Below, piece by piece: positions 29,702-39,063 of a stretch of DNA of 64,000 nucleotides. A program made the position numbers and the translations under genes. Origin of the DNA: Bellilinea sp. GTDB taxonomy: Bacteria; Chloroflexota; Anaerolineae; Anaerolineales; Anaerolineaceae. Each line of letters starts with the position of its first letter. Position 1 is the stretch's first letter. The DNA lies in assembly GCA_026003615.1 (NCBI GenBank), contig BPHQ01000001.1, forward strand, positions 62,001 through 126,000, written 5' to 3'. The notes under the pieces are model-generated. The model had not been told where the DNA came from and did not search any database. It was given only the letters and a program-made list of their open reading frames with translations.

Positions 29702-30061
29702 ATGGAATTAAGAATCGTGGAGAAAAATAATCAACGAATTGCAGAAGTTCTTTCCAGCGATGTTCTCATTAAAACTCCGCAAGACGCTCTGGATCTTATT
29801 GCGGAAGTGGGGTATTACGAGGCAATTGGTGTCATTTTGCAGGAAGATCATTTCACACCGGACTTTTTTGATTTGCGGAGCAAAGTGGCAGGTGAAATTT
29901 TGTTGAAGTTTTCCAATTACAAAGTCAAAATGGCGGTAATTGGCCAATTTGAAAAATACACCAGCAAAAGTTTGCAGGCATTTATCCGAGAAAGCAATCG
30001 GGGCAGGGAGGTGTTCTTTGTACCAGATCGAGAAACTGCTCTGAACAAATTAACGGTTTAA
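29702..30061 (+). CDS. DUF4180-like protein
   Basis: DALDLIAEVGYYEAIGVILQEDHFTPDFFDLRSKVAGEILLKFSNYKVKMAVIGQF. Confidence 0.75.
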   Translation: MELRIVEKNNQRIAEVLSSDVLIKTPQDALDLIAEVGYYEAIGVILQEDHFTPDFFDLRSKVAGEILLKFSNYKVKMAVIGQFEKYTSKSLQAFIRESNRGREVFFVPDRETALNKLTV

Positions 30062-30113
30062 GTAAATTCCTGTTTCCTCTCACGGGCAACAAGGAGTCTC
30101 GGATTCGTTGTTC

Positions 30114-31409
30114 TTACTGAAATGTCGGCAGGGCTAACCCGTAGAGGATTGAAATGACCACACAAGAGAGCAACATAACCGGTAAACCACGTTTGCTCCA
30201 AACCTTGCTGGTGATGGGCAGGCGTGTTCTTTCGGACAACCCGACCACCACGACATTCGCCGTCGAGCCGATGATGGTGCCATTACCGCCCAAGCCGGCT
30301 CCAAAAACCAGCGCCCACCATAAAAATGAAGTATTTAAGCCGGGTATGGAAATTTGTTGAATGATGGGAATAAGGGTAATGGTTATGGGAATGTTATCTA
30401 CAATAGAAGATAAAAGAGCGACGATCCACAATAAAAGCACGCCTGCCAAAGCAGGGGAGAGATTAACCAGACGGCTGACCAGATCTGTGAAGAAATCCAA
30501 CACGCCCGCTTGTTGAATTCCACCGATCATCACAAACAGACCAGCAAAAAAGAGCAAAATTTCCCACTGGATTCGTTTCAATAACTCGCTGATATTCGGC
30601 CGGATCCAGATCATGGCCAGAGAAGCAGTTGCCAAAGCCACATACGCAGGGCGTATCTGCAGGAATTCCTCAAGGAAAAACAGTACAATAGCCATTCCAA
30701 TTACGGCAATCACCTTGCGGGCAGTAGGCTGATCCGTATATGCTTCCAGTGGATTGAGCGATTGAAGCGCTTCTGAATTGGGTGATGGGTCCCTTAATTC
30801 GGAACGGAACAACCACCGCAATAACCCGTAACAGACGATCCAGACCACCACTATCAATGGAAAACTATGGATGATAAAATCGGTGAACGAAAAGTTGGCC
30901 GCCGAGGCAATCAGCACATTGGGCGGATCACCCACCAGTGTAGAAACGCCGCCAATATTGGAAAGAATGGCTTCCGAAATCAGGAAAGGCTGAGGGGAGA
31001 AACCAAGAATTTCACAAATTAAAATGGTGACGGGGGCAATCAACACCACTGTGGTGACATTATCCAAAAACATCGAAACAACCGATGTGACCAACGCTAA
31101 TAAGAAAAGCAACGAGCCGGCTTTGCCTTTGGAAAGTTTTCCCACCCAAACGGCCAAAAACTCGAAGAACCCCGTTGGTTCGAGCATGGCGACCAGCAGC
31201 ATCATGCCAAAAAGAAGCCCCAGGGTGTTGAAATCAATGGCATTGACGGCTTGATGCTCGTTATAAAAACCCAGCAGCAGACCACTGGTCACCATGGTAA
31301 CGGCGCCGATCATGGCAATAACGGTACGGTGAATTTTCTCGCTGAAAATCAAGCCGAGACAGATGACAAAAATGAGAGCGGAGACTACCGTGGAGAGCGA
31401 TGAAGCCAT
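30114..31409 (-). CDS. SLC13/ArsB/NhaD-type permease
   Basis: Ion transporter superfamily pattern: LDNVTTVVLIAPVTILICEILG, ILSNIGGVSTLVGDPPNVLIASAANFSF, GNGTIIGSTANVVVVGL. Confidence 0.88.
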   Translation of the reverse strand: MASSLSTVVSALIFVICLGLIFSEKIHRTVIAMIGAVTMVTSGLLLGFYNEHQAVNAIDFNTLGLLFGMMLLVAMLEPTGFFEFLAVWVGKLSKGKAGSLLFLLALVTSVVSMFLDNVTTVVLIAPVTILICEILGFSPQPFLISEAILSNIGGVSTLVGDPPNVLIASAANFSFTDFIIHSFPLIVVVWIVCYGLLRWLFRSELRDPSPNSEALQSLNPLEAYTDQPTARKVIAVIGMAIVLFFLEEFLQIRPAYVALATASLAMIWIRPNISELLKRIQWEILLFFAGLFVMIGGIQQAGVLDFFTDLVSRLVNLSPALAGVLLLWIVALLSSIVDNIPITITLIPIIQQISIPGLNTSFLWWALVFGAGLGGNGTIIGSTANVVVVGLSERTRLPITSKVWSKRGLPVMLLSCVVISILYGLALPTFQ

Positions 31410-31421
31410 AGGTATTCCCCC

Positions 31422-31877
31422 TCAGGAAATCCAATAGGAAAGGAGAGCAACGCCGACATCAACGTGGGAGGCAATTCCAACCAGCCGGCCTTCATGATCT
31501 ACTACCGGCAGATCACGCAAAGCGTGTTTGTGCAAAAGAGCGGCTGTGCGGAACAATCCAGATTCTTCATGCACCGATACGGCCTCACCAATCAGATCCT
31601 GGATGCTCTTTTCAAAAATCTGCGGGTCAGGGCGTTGATTTTCCACAGCACCAAATTCGCGGAGAAAGTCGAAATCGCTCACCAGATGAATAAAATCCGG
31701 CATTCCCATGTCAATCACGTCTTGCAGGCGCAAAATTCCCACCAGACGATGCTCCTCATCCACTACCGGAAGTGTGCCAATATGGTGATCAATGAATAAC
31801 TGAATGGCCTGGCGGATTGTGGAATTCAGGGGTATCGAAACAACATCTCTCTTCATCCATCGCGATATTTGAAGCAT
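31422..31877 (-). CDS. Paired CBS-domain protein
   Basis: Two CBS-like repeats: IGTLPVVDEEHRLVGILRLQDVID and LRDLPVVDHEGRLVGIASHVDV. Confidence 0.88.
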   Translation of the reverse strand: MLQISRWMKRDVVSIPLNSTIRQAIQLFIDHHIGTLPVVDEEHRLVGILRLQDVIDMGMPDFIHLVSDFDFLREFGAVENQRPDPQIFEKSIQDLIGEAVSVHEESGLFRTAALLHKHALRDLPVVDHEGRLVGIASHVDVGVALLSYWIS

Positions 31878-31925
31878 GTCCCCTCGCTTTCCATTTTCTT
31901 AACGGCGTATTGACCAAAGATGAGA

Positions 31926-31950
31926 GGGCAATCTCACGACGAGATTGCCC
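31926..31950. repeat. Inverted repeat, possible weak terminator
   Basis: GGGCAATCTC-ACGAC-GAGATTGCCC. Confidence 0.5.
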
Positions 31951-31990
31951 GGCGGGTCAAATTGAGTGTACCACTTTTTGAGGAGTGATG

Positions 31991-33322
31991 TTAACTGGCA
32001 GCCAGCACCAGACCAAACAAATATCCTGCGGTCATGCTCATGGCAGCAACCAGGGAGACATAGATGGCGGTCTTTTTTCTACCCATGACCCCGTTCAGGA
32101 CGAGGATGGATTGGAGGGAAAGTTCAGGGTCAGCCAGCAGATAAGCCAGCAACGGACCGCGCGCCATGCCTAAATCGAGGAACATTCGGGCAACTGGCAC
32201 TTCCACGAGTGTGGGGAAGTACATGAACACGCCAAACAAGACCCCCACAAGGTTTGCCAACAGGGTATTGCGCCCGGCAATAGCCTGCACCCAAACTGCC
32301 GGGATAATCTCTTTGGCGATCCCAGCCAGAAAGACACCGATGATCAACAAGGGGAAGATTTGCTTCACAAATTTCCAGGTTTCCCAGATCCATCCGCTCA
32401 ATTCATCTTTGGTGAAGGAACGGCTGATCACTGTACCCAAGGCGATTAAGAGCAGTGCTTCGCCGATCAATCGCCCGTTGATGCCGACGATGATTGAGCC
32501 GATTTCCTCTTTTGGTGATGCGACGATGATCGTAAAGGCAATCAGGCTGATGGCAACGTACGTCCAGCGGTTGAAGCCGGAGAAAATGTTTTCAAATCCT
32601 TTCCAGGCGGTAAGACCGATGAAGACCAGTAAAACAATCAGCAAAGCACCCTGAAAAGTCAGGTTGACAGCCGAAAGGCTCTCTCGCAGCTGGGGATTGA
32701 TCTCAAACGGCAGCCGGATCTGAGCATAAACATTGGTCAGCAAGTCAATTTGCAGGGTGCCGACAATCAATACGGCTACCAGCAGTAAAAACACCACCCA
32801 AACTGCCGGTTTGACCTGCGCAGATTGCTCGAACATACCCGCTTCGGTCATCTGAACGGTACGGGTGGCTTCCTCTTTGCGGAATATCCATGCCATTGCC
32901 AGACCGATGATGATGCCAAATGCAATCGAAAGGACGAGACGGGCTACAGCAATATCAAAGCCAATCGCTGCTCCGGTGTAGGTAATGGCAAGGATATTAA
33001 TCGCCGGGCCGACGAACAAGAAGGTGATTGCCGGTCCCAACCCGGCACCGCGCTTCCAGATGCCGGCGAAAAGCGGCAAAATGGTGCAGGAGCAAACCGC
33101 CAGGATAAATCCTCCGAATGCGGAGGCTGGATAACTGATCCACTTGGAGGCTTTTGGGCCAAGGTAGCGAGTGATGGTCTCTTTGGGGATCATTGAACTC
33201 ATGAAACCAGCAATGATGAAAGCCGGTACGAGACACAGTAACACATGCGCAGCCAGATAGTCCAACAGACTGCTCCAACCAGCAAAGAGCAGGGATGAAA
33301 TGGTGTTGAGGATTGATTCCAT
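31991..33322 (-). CDS. ArsP/DUF318-family permease (SO_0444-like)
   Basis: SYPASAFGGFILAVCSCTILPLFAGIWKRGAGLGPAITFLFVGPAINILAITYTG. Confidence 0.88.
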   Translation of the reverse strand: MESILNTISSLLFAGWSSLLDYLAAHVLLCLVPAFIIAGFMSSMIPKETITRYLGPKASKWISYPASAFGGFILAVCSCTILPLFAGIWKRGAGLGPAITFLFVGPAINILAITYTGAAIGFDIAVARLVLSIAFGIIIGLAMAWIFRKEEATRTVQMTEAGMFEQSAQVKPAVWVVFLLLVAVLIVGTLQIDLLTNVYAQIRLPFEINPQLRESLSAVNLTFQGALLIVLLVFIGLTAWKGFENIFSGFNRWTYVAISLIAFTIIVASPKEEIGSIIVGINGRLIGEALLLIALGTVISRSFTKDELSGWIWETWKFVKQIFPLLIIGVFLAGIAKEIIPAVWVQAIAGRNTLLANLVGVLFGVFMYFPTLVEVPVARMFLDLGMARGPLLAYLLADPELSLQSILVLNGVMGRKKTAIYVSLVAAMSMTAGYLFGLVLAAS

Positions 33323-33415
33323 AGTGCTGTCAGTAATTCCTTTGGTTATGCAAGATTTTGAATATTAATTTATAAAATAAAAAGTTACAGAACAATTCAA
33401 GCCAATCTGCTCCAC

Positions 33416-33817
33416 CTATCCGATTTGGTTTTGTACATAGAAGGATTTTGAATCCACTGCTGGGGAGTCTTTGCGTTTGCACTTTGGGCAATCACACTCA
33501 TGCAATTCGGTGAGGTCCTCCCTCCGATTATATTCCGGCAGGGTGGAACGAATGGCGCTTAAGATATCGAATACGTCTTCCCGCACAATGCGATAGTAGA
33601 TGTTCCATCCCTCGCGGCGGTCTTGCAGAATACCCGCTTCACGCAGCACAGCCAGTTGCTGAGAGAGATAGGCCTGGCGAAAACCTAACATAGTCTCCAA
33701 GTGACAGACGCATTCTTCTCCATTGCCCAGTACTTCCAAAATTGCCAGACGAGCCGGATGGGCGAGGGCTTTAAATAATTGAGCAGCTGCCTGAAAACGA
33801 TCAACAGGATCATTCAT
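33416..33817 (-). CDS. ArsR-family transcriptional regulator
   Basis: LFKALAHPARLAILEVLGNGEECVCHLETMLGFRQAYLSQQLAVLREAGILQDRREGWNIYYRI; ATG at 33817 preferred over TTG at 33829. Confidence 0.92.
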   Translation of the reverse strand: MNDPVDRFQAAAQLFKALAHPARLAILEVLGNGEECVCHLETMLGFRQAYLSQQLAVLREAGILQDRREGWNIYYRIVREDVFDILSAIRSTLPEYNRREDLTELHECDCPKCKRKDSPAVDSKSFYVQNQIG

Positions 33818-33818
33818 T

Positions 33819-33871
33819 ATTACATTCAACTCCTTGAATGTAATTGTAAAACATTCGATTGGAATGTCAAG
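33819..33871 (-). promoter_or_regulatory. arsR promoter with two ArsR-like operators
   Basis: Minus strand: TTGACA-16 nt-TACAAT; ATTACATTCAA-GGAG-TTGAATGTAAT (perfect 11-bp arms) and ACATTC-N5-GAATGT. Confidence 0.7.
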
Positions 33872-33913
33872 CGGACAAATGTCATCAAAAATGCTTGAAA
33901 GATGGTAGGGTTA

Positions 33914-35701
33914 TCAGTCCACCGTCAGGGTTTTGCTGAGGTTACGCGGAAAGTCCGGGTCGTAACCTCGCTCTACCGACATGTGATAGGCCAGCAATTG
34001 CAGGGGCAAAACGCTGAGCAGGGATGAAATTTCAGGGCTGGCTGCCGGAAGGGTGATCAGGTCACTGGCATTGGCACGCAAGCGGGCATCTTCCGGTCCT
34101 ATGGCGATGGCGCGTCCTCCCCGACAAGTCACTTCGTTGATTCCACTGACGATCAACGGCACATCTTCGGGCCCGGTTACAAAAAAGACCGGATAGTTGT
34201 CCGTTACTGCTGAAAGCGGCCCGTGCTTAAACTCGGTGGATAACATGCCTTCACAATGGGCGTAGGTGATCTCTTTGAGCTTGAGTGCGCCTTCCAGTGC
34301 CATCGGATAGGTAGCGCCATATCCCAGACAATATAAATCGTTCCATTGATTAATTTCAGGGACAATGGCTTCAATCTGGGGTTCGGCTGCGGTCAGGGTT
34401 TGTTCCATAAGGGCGGGGATGTCTTCCAGCGGTCGGGTGTCTTTGCCGGCCAAACGGTAAGCCAGATACAGGAAAGTTACCACTTGATTGGTGAAGGTTT
34501 TGGTGGCCGGAACGCTGATCTCATAGCCGCAGCACAAGGGCAGCCAGCAGGCGGTTGTCTTGGTGAGGGTTGAACCAATTACATTTGCCAATCCCAAACA
34601 GGTCATGCCCTGCTCTTCGGCAGCCTGCAGTGCATTTAACACATCTTTGGTCTCGCCGGACTGGCTGACAAAAATGCCCACATCCTGCTGGTTGACCGCC
34701 GGCCGGTATTGAGGAATAAACTGGGGCGCCAGCACCGGAATGACTGCGCGGCCAGCCAGTTGAGCAAAGTAAACTGAACCGGCCAGACAAGCATGGTAGC
34801 TGGTGCCGCAACCGATGAAATATACCTGACGGGCTTTGCGAATTGCTTCCAATACTCGCTCCACCTCGGTACTGCCTGCCAGCATGTGTAAGACTTCACG
34901 GGCTACTTGAGGTTGTTCGTAGATTTCTTTGAGCATGAAATGAGCGTAACCACCCTTTTGGACGGCTTCCATGGTTTCGGTGACCCATTCGGGTTCCCGT
35001 TCTATCAATTCACCATCCTTAACCGAGCGCAATTCAACCCGATTAGCCCAAAGCGTGATGATCTCGCCATCCTGAATCCGCAAAATTTTACGGGTGAGGG
35101 GCAGGATGGATGGCAAATCGGAAGAAACACAGGTGAATCCCTCGCCAATCCCAACCACCAGACCACTGCCTTTTTTGATGGCGTACAATTTATCATCATT
35201 GATACGTCCGATGACATAGGCATAATCGCCCTGCAAATCTTCGTAAGCCCGACGGATGGCTTCGATGAAATCAAAGCCGCGGTCAATGTAGCGTTCAACA
35301 GCATGTACACACGATTCGCCGTCGTTGTGCGAGCGAACCGTCATGCCCTCCGCCATGAATTGCTGGCGTAATTCCACATTGTTGACCACATTGCCGTTAT
35401 GAGCGCCGACCATATCCCCGTCCGAATCAAGGTGGGGCTGGGCATTGACCTGAGAAGGAGCGCCAAAGGTAGCCCAGCGCAACTGGGTGATACCGCGGTT
35501 GCCGGTCATTTCGGCCAAATTGTAGCGGGCAGCGACCTCGTCTACTTTACCGACATCTTTACGCAAATCAATCCGGCTGCCGGAGATGGTGGCTGCTCCG
35601 ACCGAATCATAGCCGCGATAAGTCAGACGGCGGGCGGCTTCAATCAGAATTGGGCCAAGAGGCTGCTCTTGCTCAGTGACGATGCCAAAAATTCCACACA
35701 T
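33914..35701 (-). CDS. glmS: Glutamine--fructose-6-phosphate aminotransferase
   Basis: MCGIFGIVTEQEQPLGPILIEAARRLTYRGYDSVG; two SIS domains; C-terminal LPLQLLAYHMSVERGYDPDFPRNLSKTLTVD. Confidence 0.96.
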   Translation of the reverse strand: MCGIFGIVTEQEQPLGPILIEAARRLTYRGYDSVGAATISGSRIDLRKDVGKVDEVAARYNLAEMTGNRGITQLRWATFGAPSQVNAQPHLDSDGDMVGAHNGNVVNNVELRQQFMAEGMTVRSHNDGESCVHAVERYIDRGFDFIEAIRRAYEDLQGDYAYVIGRINDDKLYAIKKGSGLVVGIGEGFTCVSSDLPSILPLTRKILRIQDGEIITLWANRVELRSVKDGELIEREPEWVTETMEAVQKGGYAHFMLKEIYEQPQVAREVLHMLAGSTEVERVLEAIRKARQVYFIGCGTSYHACLAGSVYFAQLAGRAVIPVLAPQFIPQYRPAVNQQDVGIFVSQSGETKDVLNALQAAEEQGMTCLGLANVIGSTLTKTTACWLPLCCGYEISVPATKTFTNQVVTFLYLAYRLAGKDTRPLEDIPALMEQTLTAAEPQIEAIVPEINQWNDLYCLGYGATYPMALEGALKLKEITYAHCEGMLSTEFKHGPLSAVTDNYPVFFVTGPEDVPLIVSGINEVTCRGGRAIAIGPEDARLRANASDLITLPAASPEISSLLSVLPLQLLAYHMSVERGYDPDFPRNLSKTLTVD

Positions 35702-35854
35702 AAGGTCCCTTTGAATTCACAGGATTGGATTTGAACAACGCCAAGTTTATCATAAAGAATCAGTGATGATGAAGACCCGCTGGTTTGCGGTAGATCAAAT
35801 TCATGTTAAACTAGAACTAAATCCTGTTTGAAAATCATCCTGGGGAGTGCTCTC

Positions 35855-36625
35855 ATGCTTTTATGTGTGGATATTGGCAACACGAATATCAAGTTTGGTC
35901 TGTTCGCGGGCGACCAAATGTGCTGCCACTGGCGGATCGCAACCGACCGCAACCGGCTGGCGGATGAATACGCGGTTTTACTGCTCAATTTACTGTCCAC
36001 CTCCGGTCTGAGTGCTGCCAATGTGGAGGGGGTTGCCGTTTCTTCGGTTGTGCCGGCGTTGACCCAGGTATTCGAGGAGGTTTCCCGAAATTACCTGAAG
36101 CAGGAAGCGTTGATGATCGCCGATGGTATTGATTTGGGCATGCGGATTAATACGGAGTACCCCAAAGAAGTCGGTACGGATTTAATCGTTAACGCCCTGG
36201 CTGCCCGCCACCTCTACGGTACACCGGTCATTGTGGTGGGATTTGGCACTGCGACCACTTTTTCAGCAGTTTCGACTGAGGGCAATTTCGAAGGGGTTGC
36301 GATTGCACCGGGGATTTTAACCAGCAGCGATTCGCTGTTCCGTGCCACAGCCACCTTGCCGCAGGTTGCGTTGGCTCACCCCCTGGCGGCAATTGGAAAA
36401 AACACGCTGCAATCCATGCGTTCCGGGATTGTGTTTGGTTTTGCCGAGCTGGTTGACGGGATGGTGCGGCGCATTCGCCGGGAATTGGGCAACCATGCGC
36501 GGGTAGTCGCTACTGGCGGGCTGGCAGAATTGATTGCCCCCGAAAGTCAGACGATCGAAATGGTGGAACCCAATCTAGCCCTGATCGGCTTGCGTTTGCT
36601 CTACGAGCGCAATCGGCTCGGTTGA
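35855..36625 (+). CDS. coaX: Type III pantothenate kinase
   Basis: MLLCVDIGNTNIKFGLFAGDQ, VGTDLIVNALAARHLYG, VVGFGTATTFSAVSTEGNFEGVAIAPG. Confidence 0.93.
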   Translation: MLLCVDIGNTNIKFGLFAGDQMCCHWRIATDRNRLADEYAVLLLNLLSTSGLSAANVEGVAVSSVVPALTQVFEEVSRNYLKQEALMIADGIDLGMRINTEYPKEVGTDLIVNALAARHLYGTPVIVVGFGTATTFSAVSTEGNFEGVAIAPGILTSSDSLFRATATLPQVALAHPLAAIGKNTLQSMRSGIVFGFAELVDGMVRRIRRELGNHARVVATGGLAELIAPESQTIEMVEPNLALIGLRLLYERNRLG

Positions 36626-37693
36626 GGAAGACAAATTGCGCCGTAAAATATCTGCAATGGTCAAATTGTGCCGCTCGGTTAATTGCTGATTGATCATCTC
36701 GATTTGCTTGCGAGGTGAATAAAAGACCTCGCTCCAGCCGTAACCGGCACATGCCGTATCGGCTATCCAATTGCCCGCTTCATCCTGTCCCCACCATTGG
36801 CGGTAATCCTCTTCAAGCTCGGGTCGGATGTGGAGTTCGGGGATGTTAAAGTGGGCCGAGTAGTAATAATCCGGAGGTAACGCGTTGAGCAGGGTTTCAA
36901 AACTATGCACGCGGATATGGATGTTCTCGCTGCCGTCACATTCGGTAATGCGGCACAGCCCACGCAGGGTGGCAAAGGGGGCAATCACTTCTACCCATTG
37001 AATGCGCGGAAAACGCTCTTTGATTTTGTTGATTACCTCGCGCATGACCAACCCGCTGGCAATGCTATCCGCAACAAAAGCAACGGTGATGTTTTCGTGC
37101 TGGATTTTGTTCAAGTCTTTGTCTTTGAAAAGGGTCATTTCGACTTTACGGCTATATACCGGTACACTGCTGTCAAAGACATGGTGAGCATCCAGAATCA
37201 CTTCGTCGCATAAATAGCCGGAGTTGGCATAAATTGCTTCGGTAACCTGATACTTCAATCCTTCACGGGCGATGGGAAATACGGCGATTTGGGTTTGCTG
37301 CTGGCTGGCGAACAGGTTTTGAAAAACCGGTGAAGCGAGCATGCCCTGAATGGCCTGACTGATAAGAAACGAACGTTGTGAACCCATGATCAACTGACCG
37401 GGAAGAGTCAGGCTTTGTATGGATTGGATCTCTTCGGGGCTAAGACCGGTTAAAGCAAGCAAATGGGGGTTGGGTCTGGAAGCATGGGTGTAGATAAATT
37501 GCGCAGTAGCCGGGTTGTGGTAAAGGACCAGATCAATGGAGGTTTGGTTTTCCAAAATCATCCGGCCGGGACGGTAAAAGCCGCTTCCCTTAGTACCGAT
37601 GGTGTAGGGAAGCGGCTCTGTCAGTTTGACCTGACCTGCGGAGCGACCGGGATCATCTTCCGAAAAGTCAAATGGCAAGATAAATTCACTCAT
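36575..37693 (-). CDS. Uncharacterised protein, possibly phosphoribosyltransferase-like
   Basis: Long ORF with SD GGAGGTGC; segment ENITVAFVADSIASGLVMREVINKIKERFP resembles a PRPP-loop region; 3' end overlaps coaX by 51 bp. Confidence 0.6.
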   Translation of the reverse strand: MSEFILPFDFSEDDPGRSAGQVKLTEPLPYTIGTKGSGFYRPGRMILENQTSIDLVLYHNPATAQFIYTHASRPNPHLLALTGLSPEEIQSIQSLTLPGQLIMGSQRSFLISQAIQGMLASPVFQNLFASQQQTQIAVFPIAREGLKYQVTEAIYANSGYLCDEVILDAHHVFDSSVPVYSRKVEMTLFKDKDLNKIQHENITVAFVADSIASGLVMREVINKIKERFPRIQWVEVIAPFATLRGLCRITECDGSENIHIRVHSFETLLNALPPDYYYSAHFNIPELHIRPELEEDYRQWWGQDEAGNWIADTACAGYGWSEVFYSPRKQIEMINQQLTERHNLTIADILRRNLSSSTEPIALVEQTQADQG

Positions 37694-37742
37694 AAAGCAC
37701 CTCCGAAATAATATGCCTGAAAACCCGGCAGGATTTATTTAC

Positions 37743-37796
37743 AAAAAAACAGGCGTGGGGCATTCACTATTTCGTGATTCCACGACCTGCCCGAAT
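37743..37796 (-). terminator. Imperfect stem-loop with T-run on minus strand
   Basis: Minus strand CAGGTCGTGGAATCAC...GTGAATGCCCCACGCCTGTTTTTTTG. Confidence 0.55.
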
Positions 37797-37857
37797 AATT
37801 CTATCGCATTTGTGAAAAAAAGTTAAGCCAAAACTGCACATACAAATTTTTAATAAG

Positions 37858-37889
37858 AAAACCCCCGGCTGTTTTGCAGCGGGGGTTTT
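37858..37889. terminator. Rho-independent terminator
   Basis: AAAACCCCC(G)GCTG-TTTTG-CAGCGGGGGTTTT. Confidence 0.75.
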
Positions 37890-37911
37890 GTGAAAATTAT
37901 CTTTCAATGGT

Positions 37912-38382
37912 TTATGAGTCAAATGTACCGATTTCTTCGCCATTGACCAGTATGGTATAACTCCCGGTGGGGAAAGAACCCAGATGATAGGTTACTTCGA
38001 AGGATTCCAGCATTTGAATACAAACCTGCTCTGGGTCAACTACCGAGTAGACCTCCACCAGAATGCGGTTGTTCTCATCCGGCTGATTGGCGACAATTCG
38101 CAATTGATGGCAGGGGGTTGGCAGGTTCCCCTGTAAAACCAGATTGATTTGAACCGGGTAACTTTCCAAAATCAACAGGTCGGCTGAGTCAATAAACACC
38201 TCGCCATGCTGTAAGACCGCGTCACTTTCGAGCGGCTGGAAAGGATTGGCTGCCGCTGGTGTTTCAATGGCGTCGTCGGAAGGACTGACAACCGCGGTGT
38301 CTGGGTCTGCCTCGACGGGAATGGCACAGGCACTAATCAGGAACATCATTCCCATACTCAATAAAACTAATCGAAACATCAT
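37912..38382 (-). CDS. Putative lipoprotein
   Basis: Signal peptide with lipobox-like MMFLISACA; SD GGAGG. Confidence 0.65.
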   Translation of the reverse strand: MMFRLVLLSMGMMFLISACAIPVEADPDTAVVSPSDDAIETPAAANPFQPLESDAVLQHGEVFIDSADLLILESYPVQINLVLQGNLPTPCHQLRIVANQPDENNRILVEVYSVVDPEQVCIQMLESFEVTYHLGSFPTGSYTILVNGEEIGTFDS

Positions 38383-38488
38383 AGCCTCCTTCTTTGTTGT
38401 TGTACTCAGGACGCTGTAGTTGATTAAATGGTTCCCTCTCCACCAGAAAACTGCTATAATTTTGGTAATAAAACTAAAATTATCGAAA

Positions 38489-38920
38489 ATGAACTTGAAA
38501 TCAACCCTTCAATTCACGGTGGAGATACCGGTTTACCCGGAGCGGGTTTACCGCGCCTGGCTGGATAGTTACGAACATGGTCAATTCACCGGTCAACCGG
38601 CGAATATCCAGGCGGAGGCAGGGGGACGTTTTATTACGCTGAGTGGTCAGGTGAAAAGCAGTCTGATCCGTCTGGTTCCTCATTCGTCCATTGAGCAGAC
38701 CTGGCAGATTGAGGATTTTCCACTGGAAAGTGATTCCAGCATCTTGTTGACACTTCAACCCACGTGCACTGGCTGCGAAGTTCGCCTTCAACACCGCGGT
38801 GTGCCTTTGGAATGGGGTAAAAAATTGCTAAGGTGGTGGGAAGAACAGTATTTCCGCCCGTTGAAAGCCTATTTTGAGGCGATTGTGGGGGATTATGTGG
38901 CAGACATGGGGGATGGCTAA
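38489..38920 (+). CDS. SRPBCC/AHSA1-like domain protein
   Basis: VEIPVYPERVYRAWLDSYEHGQFTGQPANIQAEAGGRFITLSG; Met at 38489 fits family start. Confidence 0.75.
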   Translation: MNLKSTLQFTVEIPVYPERVYRAWLDSYEHGQFTGQPANIQAEAGGRFITLSGQVKSSLIRLVPHSSIEQTWQIEDFPLESDSSILLTLQPTCTGCEVRLQHRGVPLEWGKKLLRWWEEQYFRPLKAYFEAIVGDYVADMGDG

Positions 38921-39063
38921 ATTTGCCGGGTAACAAAGAGAAAGAATAGGAAGTACGGCTGACCCCATTCCTATTTTCGGTCACAATCAGGCAACGGCTA
39001 TTTTGCTTCACCCGAGTCGGTGATAAGATGAAATAAATCACCTTCTCTATTGGAGTTAATGCC

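Noticed and set aside
35702-35854. glmS ribozyme upstream of glmS
   Set aside because: The short region upstream of glmS shows no recognisable ribozyme core.
35806-36021. Minus-strand ORF at the coaX start
   Set aside because: Overlaps the conserved CoaX N-terminus; no homologous features.
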